DNA of 55,975 bases from Tepidibacillus decaturensis (GTDB lineage: Bacteria > Bacillota > Bacilli > Tepidibacillales > Tepidibacillaceae): NCBI RefSeq assembly GCF_001561915.1, contig NZ_LSKU01000001.1, forward strand, positions 2,722,435 through 2,778,409, in the 5' to 3' direction. This document shows positions 18,199 to 29,614 of the stretch, piece after piece. Made by a program: the position numbers and the translations under genes. Numbering within the stretch: the stretch's first letter is position 1; every line of letters begins with the position of its first letter. The notes beneath the pieces were generated by a model that saw only the letters and a program-made list of their open reading frames with translations, was not told where the DNA came from and ran no database searches.

Positions 18199-19467
18199 TT
18201 GAGGATGGATGAAGAAAAAGTATTTAAAGATCCAGTCCACCAGTACATCTATGTTCAAGATCGTTTAATATGGAATTTAATTGATACAAAGGAATTTCAA
18301 AGATTACGTCGGATTCGCCAACTAGGGACTACTTACTTTACTTTTCATGGAGCTGAACATAGCCGGTTTTCGCATTCGTTAGGTGTCTACGAAATCACTC
18401 GGAAAATTATTTCTCGTTTTGAACGAAACCAATATATAGAGTGGCCAAAAGAGGAGAGACTTATTTCTTTAGTAGCGGCACTACTCCATGATGTAGGCCA
18501 CGGTCCTTTTTCCCATTCAATAGAAAAGGTATTAAACACGAATCATGAGGAATGGTCCAAAAGTTTAATTTTAGGTGAAACTGAAATTAATTCTTTTCTT
18601 CGCCAAATTGATTCAACATTTCCCTCTCGTGTAGTTGATGTCATTAACAAAAAATACGAGAAACCTATTGTGATGGATTTAATCTCGAGTCAATTGGATG
18701 CGGATCGAATGGATTATTTATTAAGGGATGCCTATTATACAGGAGTTAATTACGGGTTTTATGATTTGGAGAGAATCTTAAGGGTACTTAGGCCATATCA
18801 AGGAAGACTTGTAGTAAAAGAAAGCGGAATGCATAGTGTTGAAGATTATTTGATGTCTAGATATCAGATGTACTGGCAAGTTTATTTTCATCCGGTAACG
18901 AGAAGCGGGGAAATTCTACTAAGAAAAATTTTCCTTAGGGCAAAAAACCTTTTTGAAGAGGGATATACCTTTTCAACTCTCTTTCCTCCCATCGTACGAT
19001 TATTCCAAGGACAGCTTCATGTTGATGATTATCTTATTCTAGATGAACCTATGTTTTTTACTCTGTTTTATTTTTGGAGTCAAGAAAAGGATCAGATTCT
19101 AGCGGACTTGACAGAACGGTTTTTACATCGAAGATTATTTCAATACATAGATTTTAACCCTAATGATCAATCTAAACTAGAAGCTATCCTTGAATTTTTT
19201 CATAAAAATAACATTGATCCTACCTACTATTTAGAACTTGATTCACCATCTGACTTATCATATGACATTTATCGACCTGGCGATAAAAAAGAAATGTCGC
19301 CAATATATCTTTTAAATCGACAAGGAGAGACCATTGAGATTTCGACAAAATCAGATATTATTGCCGTCATCACAGGGAAAAGGAAAACAGAACATAAAAT
19401 TTTTTTCCCGGAAGATTTGTTAAAAGAGAAGTCGATTTTATCCCAATTTCAACTATTGACACGATGA
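18199..19467 (+). CDS. HD-domain phosphohydrolase (YwfO-like)
   Basis: A 422-residue HD-superfamily hydrolase. Metal ligands are seen in EHSRFSHSLGVYE (first His), ALLHDVGHGPFSH (the HD pair) and QLDADRMDYLLRDA (last Asp). These are typical of the YwfO/dGTPase-like group, which can act on nucleotides; the actual substrate is unknown. The likely start is TTG 18199, with AGAGGTGA just upstream. ATG 18178 lacks a binding site. This gene is not at this place in B. subtilis. The metG leader follows. Confidence 0.85.
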   Translation: MRMDEEKVFKDPVHQYIYVQDRLIWNLIDTKEFQRLRRIRQLGTTYFTFHGAEHSRFSHSLGVYEITRKIISRFERNQYIEWPKEERLISLVAALLHDVGHGPFSHSIEKVLNTNHEEWSKSLILGETEINSFLRQIDSTFPSRVVDVINKKYEKPIVMDLISSQLDADRMDYLLRDAYYTGVNYGFYDLERILRVLRPYQGRLVVKESGMHSVEDYLMSRYQMYWQVYFHPVTRSGEILLRKIFLRAKNLFEEGYTFSTLFPPIVRLFQGQLHVDDYLILDEPMFFTLFYFWSQEKDQILADLTERFLHRRLFQYIDFNPNDQSKLEAILEFFHKNNIDPTYYLELDSPSDLSYDIYRPGDKKEMSPIYLLNRQGETIEISTKSDIIAVITGKRKTEHKIFFPEDLLKEKSILSQFQLLTR

Positions 19468-19497
19468 ATGGAATTATGTATATTTTGGGAAAGAAAA

Positions 19498-19506
19498 TGA
19501 TATAAT
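19498..19506 (+). promoter_or_regulatory. Extended -10 promoter of metG leader
   Basis: TG-A-TATAAT forms an extended -10 element, with no clear -35. Transcription would start near 19513, just before the T-box. Confidence 0.55.
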
Positions 19507-19530
19507 GAGCGATAATAACAAAAAATAAGG

Positions 19531-19737
19531 AAAATCAATGAAGGGATGAGTAATTCATCACCACTTTCACAGAGAGCTGGGAAGGCTGAGAACCAGTATG
19601 TTGGGATGAATGAAGATGGTCCTGGAGAAATGATACTATGTCGAATGACACTTAAAAGAGCCTATGCTAATGCATAGGAATTTGGGTGGTACCGCGTGAG
19701 TATAAACTCCCGTCCCAAGCTGGATAGGAGTTTTTTT
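19531..19737 (+). promoter_or_regulatory. T-box leader, methionine specific
   Basis: This leader senses uncharged tRNA-Met and lets metG be transcribed only when charging fails. Stem I includes AGTA near 19551 and AGAGAGCTGGGAAGGCTGAGAACCAG-type elements near 19575-19600. The specifier is ATG at 19630-19632 in the context GAA-ATG-A. The T-box GGGTGGTACCGCG lies at 19684-19696. The terminator uses AAACTCC / GGAGTTT and a run of seven T (19704-19737). In B. subtilis metS has no such well-known T-box, but Met T-boxes occur elsewhere in Firmicutes. Confidence 0.93.
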
Positions 19738-19769
19738 ATTTAAAGCAGTTTTTTCAAAAAAGGGGTTGA

Positions 19770-21782
<2,013 letters not shown>

Positions 21783-21798
21783 CGGTTAGGTGATTCTT

Positions 21799-22563
21799 AT
21801 GTTAGTGGATACACATGCACATTTAAATGATGAAAAATTTAATGAAGATCGAGCTGAAGTGATCAAACGGGCGAAAGAAGTAGGTGTTGAAACGATTATT
21901 AACATCGGTTATAACCGAGAAACGATTCTTTCAACGATTGAATTAGTTGAACAATATGATTTTATTTTTGGGGCTGTTGGTTGGCATCCTAACGATGCAC
22001 ATGAAATGAAAGAAGAAGATTTTGACTGGTTAAAGGAAATCACCCAACATCCAAAAATATTAGCGATTGGTGAAATTGGTCTAGATTATTATTGGGATTT
22101 TGCTCCTAAAGAAGTGCAACAAGAAATTTTTCGAAAACAGATTCAATTAGCAAAACAAGTGAACTTACCGATTATTATTCATGACCGTGATGCTCATCAA
22201 GACATTTGTTCAATCCTTAGAGAAGAAGGTGCTAAGGATGTGGGAGGAATCATACATTCTTTCTCTGGTAGTATGGAAATGGCAAAGGAATGCATTGATT
22301 TAGGCTTTTATATTTCCTTTAGCGGACCAGTCACTTTTAAAAACGCAAAAAAACCTAAGGAAGTAGCAACCCATATACCTATTGACCGGATACTGCTTGA
22401 AACCGATTCTCCCTATTTAACCCCTGAACCATATCGTGGGAAAAGAAATGAGTCGGCATATGTCAAATTTGTTGCAACAAAAATCGCCGAATTACGAGGA
22501 ATGGATGTCGAAGAAATTGCACAAATTACGACAAGAAATGCTAAACGGATTTTGAAATTCTAA
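21799..22563 (+). CDS. yabD: TatD family metal-dependent DNase
   Basis: A TIM-barrel amidohydrolase-type nuclease of 254 residues. Metal ligands appear in DTHAHLND (about 4-11), GEIGLDYY (Glu, about 92), IIHDRDAHQD (His, about 128), GIIHSFSGS (His, about 153) and ETDSPYLTP (Asp, about 203). ATG 21799 is preferred, with AGGTGA upstream; GTG 21790 is an upstream alternative. It follows metG directly, as in B. subtilis. Confidence 0.95.
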   Translation: MLVDTHAHLNDEKFNEDRAEVIKRAKEVGVETIINIGYNRETILSTIELVEQYDFIFGAVGWHPNDAHEMKEEDFDWLKEITQHPKILAIGEIGLDYYWDFAPKEVQQEIFRKQIQLAKQVNLPIIIHDRDAHQDICSILREEGAKDVGGIIHSFSGSMEMAKECIDLGFYISFSGPVTFKNAKKPKEVATHIPIDRILLETDSPYLTPEPYRGKRNESAYVKFVATKIAELRGMDVEEIAQITTRNAKRILKF

Positions 22564-22590
22564 TGGATTTAAGGGATGGAAAATATTGGT

Positions 22591-22619
22591 TTGACATTTT
22601 AGCTATCATTGAATAAAAT
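22591..22619 (+). promoter_or_regulatory. SigA promoter of yabE
   Basis: Perfect TTGACA (22591-22596), 17-base spacer, TAAAAT (22614-22619), 27 bases before the yabE start. Confidence 0.7.
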
Positions 22620-22645
22620 GTTGAACTGCTAAAGGGGGAGATGTA

Positions 22646-23692
22646 ATGGGAAAACTGTCTTTAAAAGCAGGCAACCATTCTTCTTCTGTCATTCCTTCTT
22701 TTCCTAATACAAAATATAAAAAGACACTCTTTATCATTGTTTTTTTGGCTATTTTAGCATTCAGTTTCGTAACTTTTTATCAGTTGATGCAAAAAGAAGT
22801 TATTCTCGTTGTAAATGGAAAAGAAAAAGAAGTTTCTACTTTCAAAGGAACAGTGAAAGAATTGTTAGATCAGCAGCAAATAAAAATAGGCGCTCATGAT
22901 CAACTTTCTGTTCCTCTTCAGTCACCGTTAAAGGATGGGCAGAAGGTAATTGTAAATACTGCTAAATTAGTAATTGTACAGGTAGATGGTAAACAAATTG
23001 ATCATTGGACTACTGCAAAAACGATTGATCAGGTGATAAATCAACTAGGCATTCAACTTGGTTCATTAGATAAAGTTTACCCAAGCCTTAACACAATAGT
23101 TCAATCAGAAATGGATATTAAAATTTCAAGAATCACAAAGAAAATCGTAACAGAAGAAGAGAATATTAAATATGGATTAGTTAAAAAGGCTGACCTGTCT
23201 TTAGAAAAGAACCAAGAGAAAGTATTGGTTAAAGGCCAAGATGGAAAAATTGCCAAGGTTTATGAAATTACCTATGAAGATGGAAAAGAAGTAAAGAGAG
23301 AACTGCTAAAACAGGATATTGTCAAAGAAAAGAAAGATCAAATCATTGCTTATGGAACAGCTTCTGCTACTGTTTCTAGAGGTGGTTATATTCTCAGGCC
23401 AATTAAAGTTCTTAAAAACATAAAAATGACCCATTATGGTTCCGGAGTTTATACCTATACAGGAACAACAGCAACTGTTGGGAGAACGATTGCTGTTGAT
23501 CCAAAGATTATTCCACTAGGTTGGTGGGTTTGGATTGATGGAGTTGGATTAAGAAAAGCAGAAGATATAGGCAGTGCGATTAAAGGAAATAAAATTGACC
23601 TTTATGTAGGTAATGATCAAAAAGCTAGTCAGCTTGGGGTAAAAACTGGTGTAACCGTGTATGTTTTAGGACCGGAAAAGCCAACAAAATAG
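22646..23692 (+). CDS. yabE: YabE-like cell-wall protein: DUF348, G5 and 3D domains
   Basis: A 348-residue exported protein, probably a cell-wall hydrolase or Rpf/Sps-like factor. Residues 1-28 are basic, then a membrane anchor or signal helix follows (about 29-49). Two DUF348 modules (about 52-165) lead to a G5 domain (about 170-240). A C-terminal 3D domain follows, with its three aspartates in IAVDPKIIPLG, AEDIGSAIKG and KIDLYV. The 3D domain is the double-psi barrel of lytic transglycosylase-like enzymes. It lies between tatD and rnmV, as in B. subtilis. Confidence 0.92.
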   Translation: MGKLSLKAGNHSSSVIPSFPNTKYKKTLFIIVFLAILAFSFVTFYQLMQKEVILVVNGKEKEVSTFKGTVKELLDQQQIKIGAHDQLSVPLQSPLKDGQKVIVNTAKLVIVQVDGKQIDHWTTAKTIDQVINQLGIQLGSLDKVYPSLNTIVQSEMDIKISRITKKIVTEEENIKYGLVKKADLSLEKNQEKVLVKGQDGKIAKVYEITYEDGKEVKRELLKQDIVKEKKDQIIAYGTASATVSRGGYILRPIKVLKNIKMTHYGSGVYTYTGTTATVGRTIAVDPKIIPLGWWVWIDGVGLRKAEDIGSAIKGNKIDLYVGNDQKASQLGVKTGVTVYVLGPEKPTK

Positions 23693-23701
23693 TGAACAAC
23701 T

Positions 23702-23728
23702 AACAGGGGGAGTTTTCCCCTGTTTGTT
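23702..23728 (+). terminator. yabE terminator
   Basis: AACAGGGG / CCCCTGTT stem with a short loop and a T-rich tail, 10 bases past the yabE stop. Confidence 0.75.
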
Positions 23729-23754
23729 TGTATGAGGAGCTATAGGAGGGAACA

Positions 23755-24300
23755 ATGAAGATTAAGGAAGTAATCGTAGTTGAAGGAAGAGACGATACGG
23801 TAGCGATACAAAGAGCGGTTCAGGCCGATACCATTGAAACAGGAGGATCTGCAATATCTCCTCAAATCATTGACCAAATCAAAAAAGCCCATCAGAAGAG
23901 GGGAGTTATTGTTCTGACAGATCCAGACTATCCTGGAGAAAGAATAAGGAAAATCATCAGTCGGCAAGTTCCGGGAGTAAAACATGCATTTATAATAAGG
24001 GAAGAGGCGACTAAAAAAGGAGATATTGGGGTCGAGAATGCCTCTCCAAATGTGATTCGCAAAGCATTAAATGATGTAAAATCTGAATGGATAGATGCAA
24101 AAGAAACAATCCCATGGAATCGATTAGTTGCAGAAGGATTAGTGGGTAATGACCTAGCAAAACAGAAAAGAATCGAACTAGGAAAAGTATTAGGAATTGG
24201 TTATGCAAATGCAAAACAGCTTCACAAAAGACTAAATATGTTTCAAATCTCAGAAATTGAATTCTCTAACGCATTAAAAATGATAAAAATGAAGGAATGA
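23755..24300 (+). CDS. rnmV: Ribonuclease M5
   Basis: RNase M5 makes the mature ends of 5S rRNA. The 181-residue protein is a Toprim enzyme: VVEGRDDTVAIQRAV (Glu, about 8-22) and VLTDPDYPGERIRK (DxD-type motif, about 58-71). The conserved GVENASPNVIRKAL follows. A GGAGGG site precedes ATG 23755. It lies 4 bases upstream of ksgA, the usual pair. Confidence 0.95.
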   Translation: MKIKEVIVVEGRDDTVAIQRAVQADTIETGGSAISPQIIDQIKKAHQKRGVIVLTDPDYPGERIRKIISRQVPGVKHAFIIREEATKKGDIGVENASPNVIRKALNDVKSEWIDAKETIPWNRLVAEGLVGNDLAKQKRIELGKVLGIGYANAKQLHKRLNMFQISEIEFSNALKMIKMKE

Positions 24301-24304
24301 ATCA

Positions 24305-25184
24305 ATGATGGCGGTCAATATATCTAACCCAGCAGAAACGATGAATATTTTAAAAAAGTATGGTTTTACCTTAAAAAAAGTTTAGGGCAAAACTTCCTCA
24401 TTGAACCTAACATCTTAACAAAAATTGTTGAAAAGGCAGAAATTGACCTAAACACCGGAGTGATCGAAATTGGCCCTGGAATCGGAGCTTTAACGCAAAA
24501 AATTGCAGAGAAGGCTGGAAAGGTAGTTGCAATTGAAATTGACCAACGATTAATTCCGATTTTAAAGGAGACTTTATCTTTCTATGATCATATAAAGCTC
24601 ATTCATGCTGATGTATTAAAAACTAATTTAAATCAACTTATTATAGAGGAATTGAAAGAATACTCTTCAAAAAAATAGTGGCCAATTTACCCTATTATGT
24701 CACAACACCCATTTTAATTAAATTGTTAGAGGATAGATTAGGAATCGATTCGATTACGGTAATGGTACAAAAGGAGGTTGCAGAAAGAATCAATGCAAAA
24801 CCTGGGGGTAAAGAGTATGGTAGTTTAACATTATTAATTGAATACTATGCTCAAGCAAGTATTGCCTTTTATGTTCCAAGCTCAGTCTTTATTCCTAAAC
24901 CCAACGTTGATTCAGCCATTTTACATTTAAAAATGAGAAAAGAACCGCCAATTAAAGTAAAGGACGAAGATTTTCTCTTTAAATTGATACGAGCTAGCTT
25001 TTCCCAAAGAAGGAAGACACTATTTAACAATCTAATCCATAATCTTTTTGGGAAAGAAAGGAAAGCAGAAGTAGAGGAAATCTTAAATTCAGTAGGGATC
25101 GACCCAGTAAGAAGGGCAGAAACGTTAACTTTATCCGAGTTTGCTAAATTAAGCGATGAAATATATTTTCGAGAAATATATTGA
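24305..25184 (+). pseudogene. ksgA: 16S rRNA dimethyladenosine transferase KsgA, two frameshifts
   Basis: KsgA dimethylates A1518 and A1519 of 16S rRNA. The sequence is broken twice, each time at an A7 run. At 24373-24379 one more A turns LKKV-stop into LKKSLGQNFL. At 24669-24675 one more A turns SKK-stop into [12 protein letters not shown]. With both repairs a full protein of about 293 residues results, with GQNFLIEP, EIGPGIGALT (SAM loop), [16 protein letters not shown] (catalytic NLPY) and [11 protein letters not shown]. Two independent breaks with all else intact speak for read errors. ATG 24305 follows GAAGGAATGAATCA. yabG, usually next, is absent. Confidence 0.88.
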
Positions 25185-25210
25185 CAACATATTTGTCCCA
25201 CTGCTATAAT
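25181..25210 (+). promoter_or_regulatory. Upstream veg promoter
   Basis: Perfect TTGACA (25181-25186) overlapping the ksgA stop codon, an 18-base spacer and perfect TATAAT (25205-25210). It forms a tandem pair with the next promoter. Confidence 0.8.
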
Positions 25211-25221
25211 AATTTGTTTAT

Positions 25222-25250
25222 TTGACATACTATTCTATATGTGTTATAAT
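25222..25250 (+). promoter_or_regulatory. Main veg promoter
   Basis: Perfect consensus TTGACA (25222-25227), 17-base spacer, TATAAT (25245-25250). The B. subtilis veg promoter is likewise one of its strongest sigA promoters. Confidence 0.9.
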
Positions 25251-25276
25251 TCACATATAGAGAGGTGGTAGAACAA

Positions 25277-25552
25277 ATGGCGAATAATACCTTAAATGCC
25301 ATCAAACGTAGTTTAGATGATTACGTTGGCGAAAAAATTATGCTAAAAGCTAATGGAGGACGTAGAAAGACCATTGAGCGAACTGGCATTTTAGAAGAGA
25401 CCTACCCTTCAGTTTTTATTATAAAATTAGATGAAGAACAACATTCCTTTAAAAGGGTATCATACAGTTATGCGGATATTCTTACCGAATCTATTGAATT
25501 AACTGTATGTAAAGATGATGGAGAAGTAAAGATTACTTATAGTCAAAGATAA
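25277..25552 (+). CDS. veg: Veg protein
   Basis: Veg is a small, highly expressed protein linked to biofilm matrix regulation in B. subtilis. The 91-residue product has the family core [25 protein letters not shown] and [19 protein letters not shown] 25277 behind GAGAGGTGG is chosen. The C-terminus is about 10 residues longer than B. subtilis Veg ([15 protein letters not shown]). Two near-consensus promoters drive it. Confidence 0.95.
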   Translation: MANNTLNAIKRSLDDYVGEKIMLKANGGRRKTIERTGILEETYPSVFIIKLDEEQHSFKRVSYSYADILTESIELTVCKDDGEVKITYSQR

Positions 25553-25553
25553 C

Positions 25554-25586
25554 AAAGTAGGGCACGAAGGTGTTCCTACTTTTAAT
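25554..25586 (+). terminator. veg terminator
   Basis: AAAGTAGG / CCTACTTT stem with a 13-base loop and a T-rich tail, starting next to the veg stop. Confidence 0.75.
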
Positions 25587-25639
25587 TTTGATTAATTTAC
25601 ATATACTAAAAGTGTCCACAAACTAAAGGAGGTTATATG

Positions 25640-25825
25640 ATGGGCCGAAGAAATCGCGGTGTGATGTCTGAACAGTTTAAAGAGGAACTCGCAAAAGAGC
25701 TTGGTTTTTATGACACTGTGCAAAAAGATGGTTGGGGTGGAATCACGACTCGTGATGCAGGAAATATGGTGAAAAGAGCCATAGAAATTGCTGAGCGTAG
25801 TTTAGCGGAGCAAGGTCGATCATAA
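25640..25825 (+). CDS. sspF: Small acid-soluble spore protein, alpha/beta type (SspF-like)
   Basis: A 61-residue alpha/beta-type SASP related to SspF, a DNA-binding protein of the spore core. It shows [20 protein letters not shown], then [21 protein letters not shown], the conserved second DNA-contact helix. ATG 25640 is 7 bases after AGGAGG; ATG 25637 is the alternative. It lies between veg and ispE, as in B. subtilis. A CATATACTA stretch about 40 bases upstream might be part of a sigma-G promoter, but the match is weak. Confidence 0.93.
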   Translation: MGRRNRGVMSEQFKEELAKELGFYDTVQKDGWGGITTRDAGNMVKRAIEIAERSLAEQGRS

Positions 25826-25834
25826 AATGTGGAT

Positions 25835-25865
25835 AAGGCTAGGGAAAGTTTTCCCTAGCTTTTTC
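25835..25865 (+). terminator. sspF terminator
   Basis: Stem AAGGCTAGGGAA / TTCCCTAGCTTT with a T-rich tail, 10 bases past the sspF stop. Confidence 0.85.
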
Positions 25866-25931
25866 TTTATACTCTTCATTGTAAATGTTACAATGGATTG
25901 ATGAACAGGCTAAGATAAAGTAGGTGATGGT

Positions 25932-26786
25932 ATGAAGATATGGGAGAAAGCTCCTGCAAAAATAAATTTAACTCTTGATGTATTAGGAAAAAGAGATGAT
26001 GGTTATCATGAAGTTGAAATGATTATGACTATGGTTGATTTATCCGATAGAATTCTATTAGAAGATCTTGAAGATGATCAGATTATCTTAGAGACTAACT
26101 CAGGAATTATACCTAATGATGAACGGAACCTAATATATAAAGCTGCCCATTTATTAAAAAGCACCTATCAAATAAAAAAAGGAGTGCGAGTCTTTCTAGA
26201 AAAGAATATTCCTGTTGCCGCAGGTTTGGCAGGTGGAAGTAGTGATGCTGCTGCCACATTAAGAGGTTTAAACCGCTTATGGAATTTACATTTAACTTCT
26301 AATGAATTGATGGAACTGGGTGGAAAGATCGGTTCAGATGTACCTTTTTGTATTGTTGGTGGTACGGCTCTTGTAAAGGGGAGAGGGGAAAAAGTCACCC
26401 CTATTGTTTCGCCTCCTCCTGGTTGGGCTATTTTGGCAAAATTACCAATTAGTGTATCGACCACCGATATTTATGGAGCTCTAAATTGGCAAGATATTAA
26501 AGAACATCCAAATACAGATCAGATGATTATAGCATTAAAAGACCATAATTTTGATGGAATCACAAAAAACCTTTTTAATGTATTAGAAGAGGTTACCTTT
26601 CGACTTTACCCTTCTGTAAAGTATTTAAAAGAACAAATAGAAGGATTTGGGGCGGATGGCGTTTTAATGTCTGGGAGTGGACCAACTGTTTTTGCTTTAG
26701 TTAATAAGGAATCAAGGTTAAATCGGATCTATAATGGATTGAGGGGTTTTTGTAAAGAAGTGTATGTCGTTCGTTTACTAAGGTAA
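25932..26786 (+). CDS. ispE: 4-diphosphocytidyl-2-C-methyl-D-erythritol kinase
   Basis: IspE is the fourth MEP-pathway enzyme, making isoprenoid precursors (also needed for the lipid carrier that UppP recycles). The 284-residue GHMP kinase has [12 protein letters not shown] (Lys and Asp, about 4-15), the ATP loop [15 protein letters not shown] (about 96-110) and the C-terminal [22 protein letters not shown] precedes ATG 25932. It lies between sspF and purR, as in B. subtilis. Confidence 0.96.
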   Translation: MKIWEKAPAKINLTLDVLGKRDDGYHEVEMIMTMVDLSDRILLEDLEDDQIILETNSGIIPNDERNLIYKAAHLLKSTYQIKKGVRVFLEKNIPVAAGLAGGSSDAAATLRGLNRLWNLHLTSNELMELGGKIGSDVPFCIVGGTALVKGRGEKVTPIVSPPPGWAILAKLPISVSTTDIYGALNWQDIKEHPNTDQMIIALKDHNFDGITKNLFNVLEEVTFRLYPSVKYLKEQIEGFGADGVLMSGSGPTVFALVNKESRLNRIYNGLRGFCKEVYVVRLLR

Positions 26787-26793
26787 AAATAAC

Positions 26794-26823
26794 TTGATGA
26801 ATACCGTACAATAATATTATAAT
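26794..26823 (+). promoter_or_regulatory. Probable sigA promoter of purR
   Basis: TTGATG (26794-26799), 18-base spacer, TATAAT (26818-26823), 33 bases before the purR start. I do not see a clear PurBox pair. Confidence 0.5.
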
Positions 26824-26856
26824 CTTCCTAAATTATTCGTTTTTTTGGAGGTCTTT

Positions 26857-27672
26857 ATGAAAAAACTAAGGCGAAGCGCTAGAATTGTTGACCTAACTCA
26901 ACAGTTTTTACATCAACCTAACACCCTTATTTCCTTATCATACTTTGCTGAAAGATATCATTCAGCTAAATCTTCAATCAGTGAGGATATTGATATTATT
27001 GACGAAATATTTCAAGAGGAAGGCATTGGTCAACTCCTTACTTTAGCAGGGGCAGCAGGTGGGGTAAAGTTTATTCCGTCTATACCTAAGGAAGAAGCAA
27101 AGACGGAAATGCTAAGAATCTGCCAAGCATTATCTAGTGTGGAAAGACTTCTTCCGGGTGGTTATTTATATATGTCAGATATTTTAGGAAATCCTAAATT
27201 ATTAAAACAATTGGGCAGGATGTTTGCTTCTGCATTCTCTAATCAAGAAATTGATACGATCATTACTGTCGAAACAAAGGGAATCCCCTTGGCCCATGCA
27301 ACAGCTAGTTATTTAAATGTTCCTGTGGTTATTGTACGCAGGGACAGCAGGGTAACAGAGGGGTCGGTTGTAACCATTAATTACGTGTCAGGCTCTACTA
27401 AAAGAATTCAAACCATGTCATTGGCTAGAAGGGCTTTAAAAGAAGGATCTAATGTCCTTGTAATCGACGATTTTATGAAAGCTGGCGGGACAATTAAAGG
27501 TATGATTGGACTCTTGCAAGAGTTTAATGCCCATTTAAAAGGAATTGGTGTTTTTGTAGAATCAGGAGAAACGGAAGAAAGATTAATTAAAGATTATATA
27601 TCATTGGCTAGATTAACAGAAGTGAATGAAAGAGAGAAACTAGTAAATGTTGAGCTAGGCAATTTTTTCTAG
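26857..27672 (+). CDS. purR: Purine operon repressor PurR
   Basis: The Bacillus-type PurR represses purine genes and is relieved by PRPP, the product of Prs encoded 2 kb downstream. The 271-residue protein has an N-terminal winged helix (about 1-72, ERYHSAKSSISEDIDII) and a phosphoribosyltransferase-like domain with the PRPP loop VLVIDDFMKAGGTIKG (about 195-210). Start ATG 26857 follows GGAGG; the frame is open 12 bases further up. Unlike B. subtilis, no yabJ (ridA) lies between it and spoVG. Confidence 0.95.
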   Translation: MKKLRRSARIVDLTQQFLHQPNTLISLSYFAERYHSAKSSISEDIDIIDEIFQEEGIGQLLTLAGAAGGVKFIPSIPKEEAKTEMLRICQALSSVERLLPGGYLYMSDILGNPKLLKQLGRMFASAFSNQEIDTIITVETKGIPLAHATASYLNVPVVIVRRDSRVTEGSVVTINYVSGSTKRIQTMSLARRALKEGSNVLVIDDFMKAGGTIKGMIGLLQEFNAHLKGIGVFVESGETEERLIKDYISLARLTEVNEREKLVNVELGNFF

Positions 27673-27712
27673 TATAAATGATAAAAATTTTTCCTCTTTT
27701 TTGTCATTTTCT

Positions 27713-27741
27713 AGAAGGAATTTTATAATAGATAGCGAAAT
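27713..27741 (+). promoter_or_regulatory. Sigma-H-type promoter of spoVG
   Basis: AGAAGGAATTTT (-35 region, 27713-27724) and GCGAAAT (-10, 27735-27741) match the RnAGGAwww / RnnGAAT pattern of sigma-H with the same spacing as B. subtilis spoVG. A TATAAT at about 27724-27729 overlaps and could give sigA transcripts too. Confidence 0.6.
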
Positions 27742-27778
27742 AATTATCAAGCTCGTTATTTATGGAAAAAGGTGGTGA

Positions 27779-28066
<288 letters not shown>

Positions 28067-28080
28067 TTTAATAATGAATG

Positions 28081-28112
28081 AAAAGAGTTCTTTTTTAAGA
28101 GCTCTTTTTTTT
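28081..28112 (+). terminator. spoVG terminator
   Basis: AAAAGAGTTCTT / AAGAGCTCTTTT stem with one G-T pair, followed by eight or more T. Confidence 0.85.
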
Positions 28113-28139
28113 GGTTAAAAATTCAATCTTGTATTTTCC

Positions 28140-28168
28140 TTGAATTCAATCATCAATTAAGATATAGT
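28140..28168 (+). promoter_or_regulatory. SigA promoter of glmU operon
   Basis: TTGAAT (28140-28145), 17-base spacer, TATAGT (28163-28168), 36 bases before glmU. Confidence 0.6.
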
Positions 28169-28204
28169 CATAGTGGAATAATTGTGCGTAAATGGGGGAT
28201 AACC

Positions 28205-29593
28205 ATGTCTGATTTGTATGCAGTGGTATTGGCCGCAGGCCAAGGCACAAGAATGAAATCAAATCTACCTAAAGTATTACATCAAGTCAGTGGTAAACCA
28301 ATGGTTGGTCATGTTGTTGACCAGTTAAAAGAAATGGGTATTAAAGAAATTGTTGTAGTGATTGGACACAAATCAGAACAAGTAAAAACTTACTTGGGAG
28401 ATCAGGTTCAATATGCGATTCAAGAGCAACAACTTGGAACAGCTCATGCAATTATGCAGGCAAGTCCTATACTCAATGATAAAAAAGGAACAACCTTAGT
28501 TATTATGGGGGACACTCCTTTAATCACCCAAGATACCTTAAAGACGCTTTACTCAGAACACGAAACGACTAATGCTGCTGCAACCATTTTAACTACCGAA
28601 ATTGATCCACCAACTGGATATGGTCGGATTATCCGAGATCAAGAGGGTCATGTATTAAGAATTGTTGAAGAAAAAGATACCTCTATAGAAGAAAAGGCCA
28701 TAAAAGAAATCAATACAGGAACTTATGTCTTTGATAATGTAAAATTATTTAATGCCCTCTTAAAAGTGAACAATGATAATAAACAGGGGGAATATTATTT
28801 AACAGATGTTATTGAAATTTTACAATCAGAAGGAATGATTGTTTCTGCCTATAAAACGGATAATTCAGATGAAACGATCGGTATTAATGATCGTATCGCA
28901 TTAGCAAAAGCAGAAAAAATATTAAGAAATCGAATTATCGAACACCATATGCGTGAGGGTGTAACTGTTATTGATCCTGATCGAACCTATATTGAAAAAG
29001 ATGTAATGATTGATCCAGACACGATCATTTATCCTGATACGTATCTAAAAGGTAAAACGACGATAAAGGGAAATTGTATCATCGGGCCTGGTGCAGATTT
29101 GACAGATGTCATGGTTAGCCAAGATGTTGTCATTACCCATTCCGTTATTTTCTCATCAAAGATAGAGGAAAAAGCTAAAATTGGGCCTTTTGCTTATATT
29201 CGCCCTGGTTCCCATATTGGGGTTGGGGTGAAAGTAGGCGATTTTGTGGAAATAAAGAACTCCAAACTAGGTAAAGGAACAAAGGTGTCTCACCTTTCTT
29301 ATATTGGCGATGCAACTTTGGGAGAAGATGTAAATATTGGCTGTGGAACGATAACGGTTAACTATGATGGATTTAAAAAGCATCGCACTGAAATAGGGGA
29401 TCATTCATTTATTGGTTGTAATACGAACCTTGTTGCTCCTGTTTCTGTAGGTCATGATGCTTATGTAGCAGCTGGATCTACAATTACTGATCATGTACCA
29501 GACTTTTCATTAGCGATAGCGAGGGAAAGACAAACGAATAAAGAAGGATATGTTAAAAAAATAAGAGAAAAAAATCAGCAGGATACGAAATAG
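28205..29593 (+). CDS. glmU: Bifunctional UDP-GlcNAc pyrophosphorylase / GlcN-1-P acetyltransferase
   Basis: GlmU acetylates glucosamine-1-phosphate and then makes UDP-GlcNAc for peptidoglycan. The 462-residue protein has the nucleotidyltransferase motif LAAGQGTRMKSNLPK (about 9-23), EQQLGTAHA, MGDTPLI (metal Asp) and a left-handed beta-helix C-terminal half with GPFAYIRPGS, NFV-type VEIKNSKLG and YDGFKKHRTEIG. ATG 28205 follows GGGGG. prs follows after 21 bases, the standard glmU-prs pair. Confidence 0.97.
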   Translation: MSDLYAVVLAAGQGTRMKSNLPKVLHQVSGKPMVGHVVDQLKEMGIKEIVVVIGHKSEQVKTYLGDQVQYAIQEQQLGTAHAIMQASPILNDKKGTTLVIMGDTPLITQDTLKTLYSEHETTNAAATILTTEIDPPTGYGRIIRDQEGHVLRIVEEKDTSIEEKAIKEINTGTYVFDNVKLFNALLKVNNDNKQGEYYLTDVIEILQSEGMIVSAYKTDNSDETIGINDRIALAKAEKILRNRIIEHHMREGVTVIDPDRTYIEKDVMIDPDTIIYPDTYLKGKTTIKGNCIIGPGADLTDVMVSQDVVITHSVIFSSKIEEKAKIGPFAYIRPGSHIGVGVKVGDFVEIKNSKLGKGTKVSHLSYIGDATLGEDVNIGCGTITVNYDGFKKHRTEIGDHSFIGCNTNLVAPVSVGHDAYVAAGSTITDHVPDFSLAIARERQTNKEGYVKKIREKNQQDTK

Positions 29594-29614
29594 AACATTC
29601 TTGGGGGTATAAAA

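Noticed and set aside
24305-25184. KsgA as a split or truncated novel methyltransferase
   Set aside because: The SAM loop and NLPY motif are all present once one base is added at each of two A7 runs.
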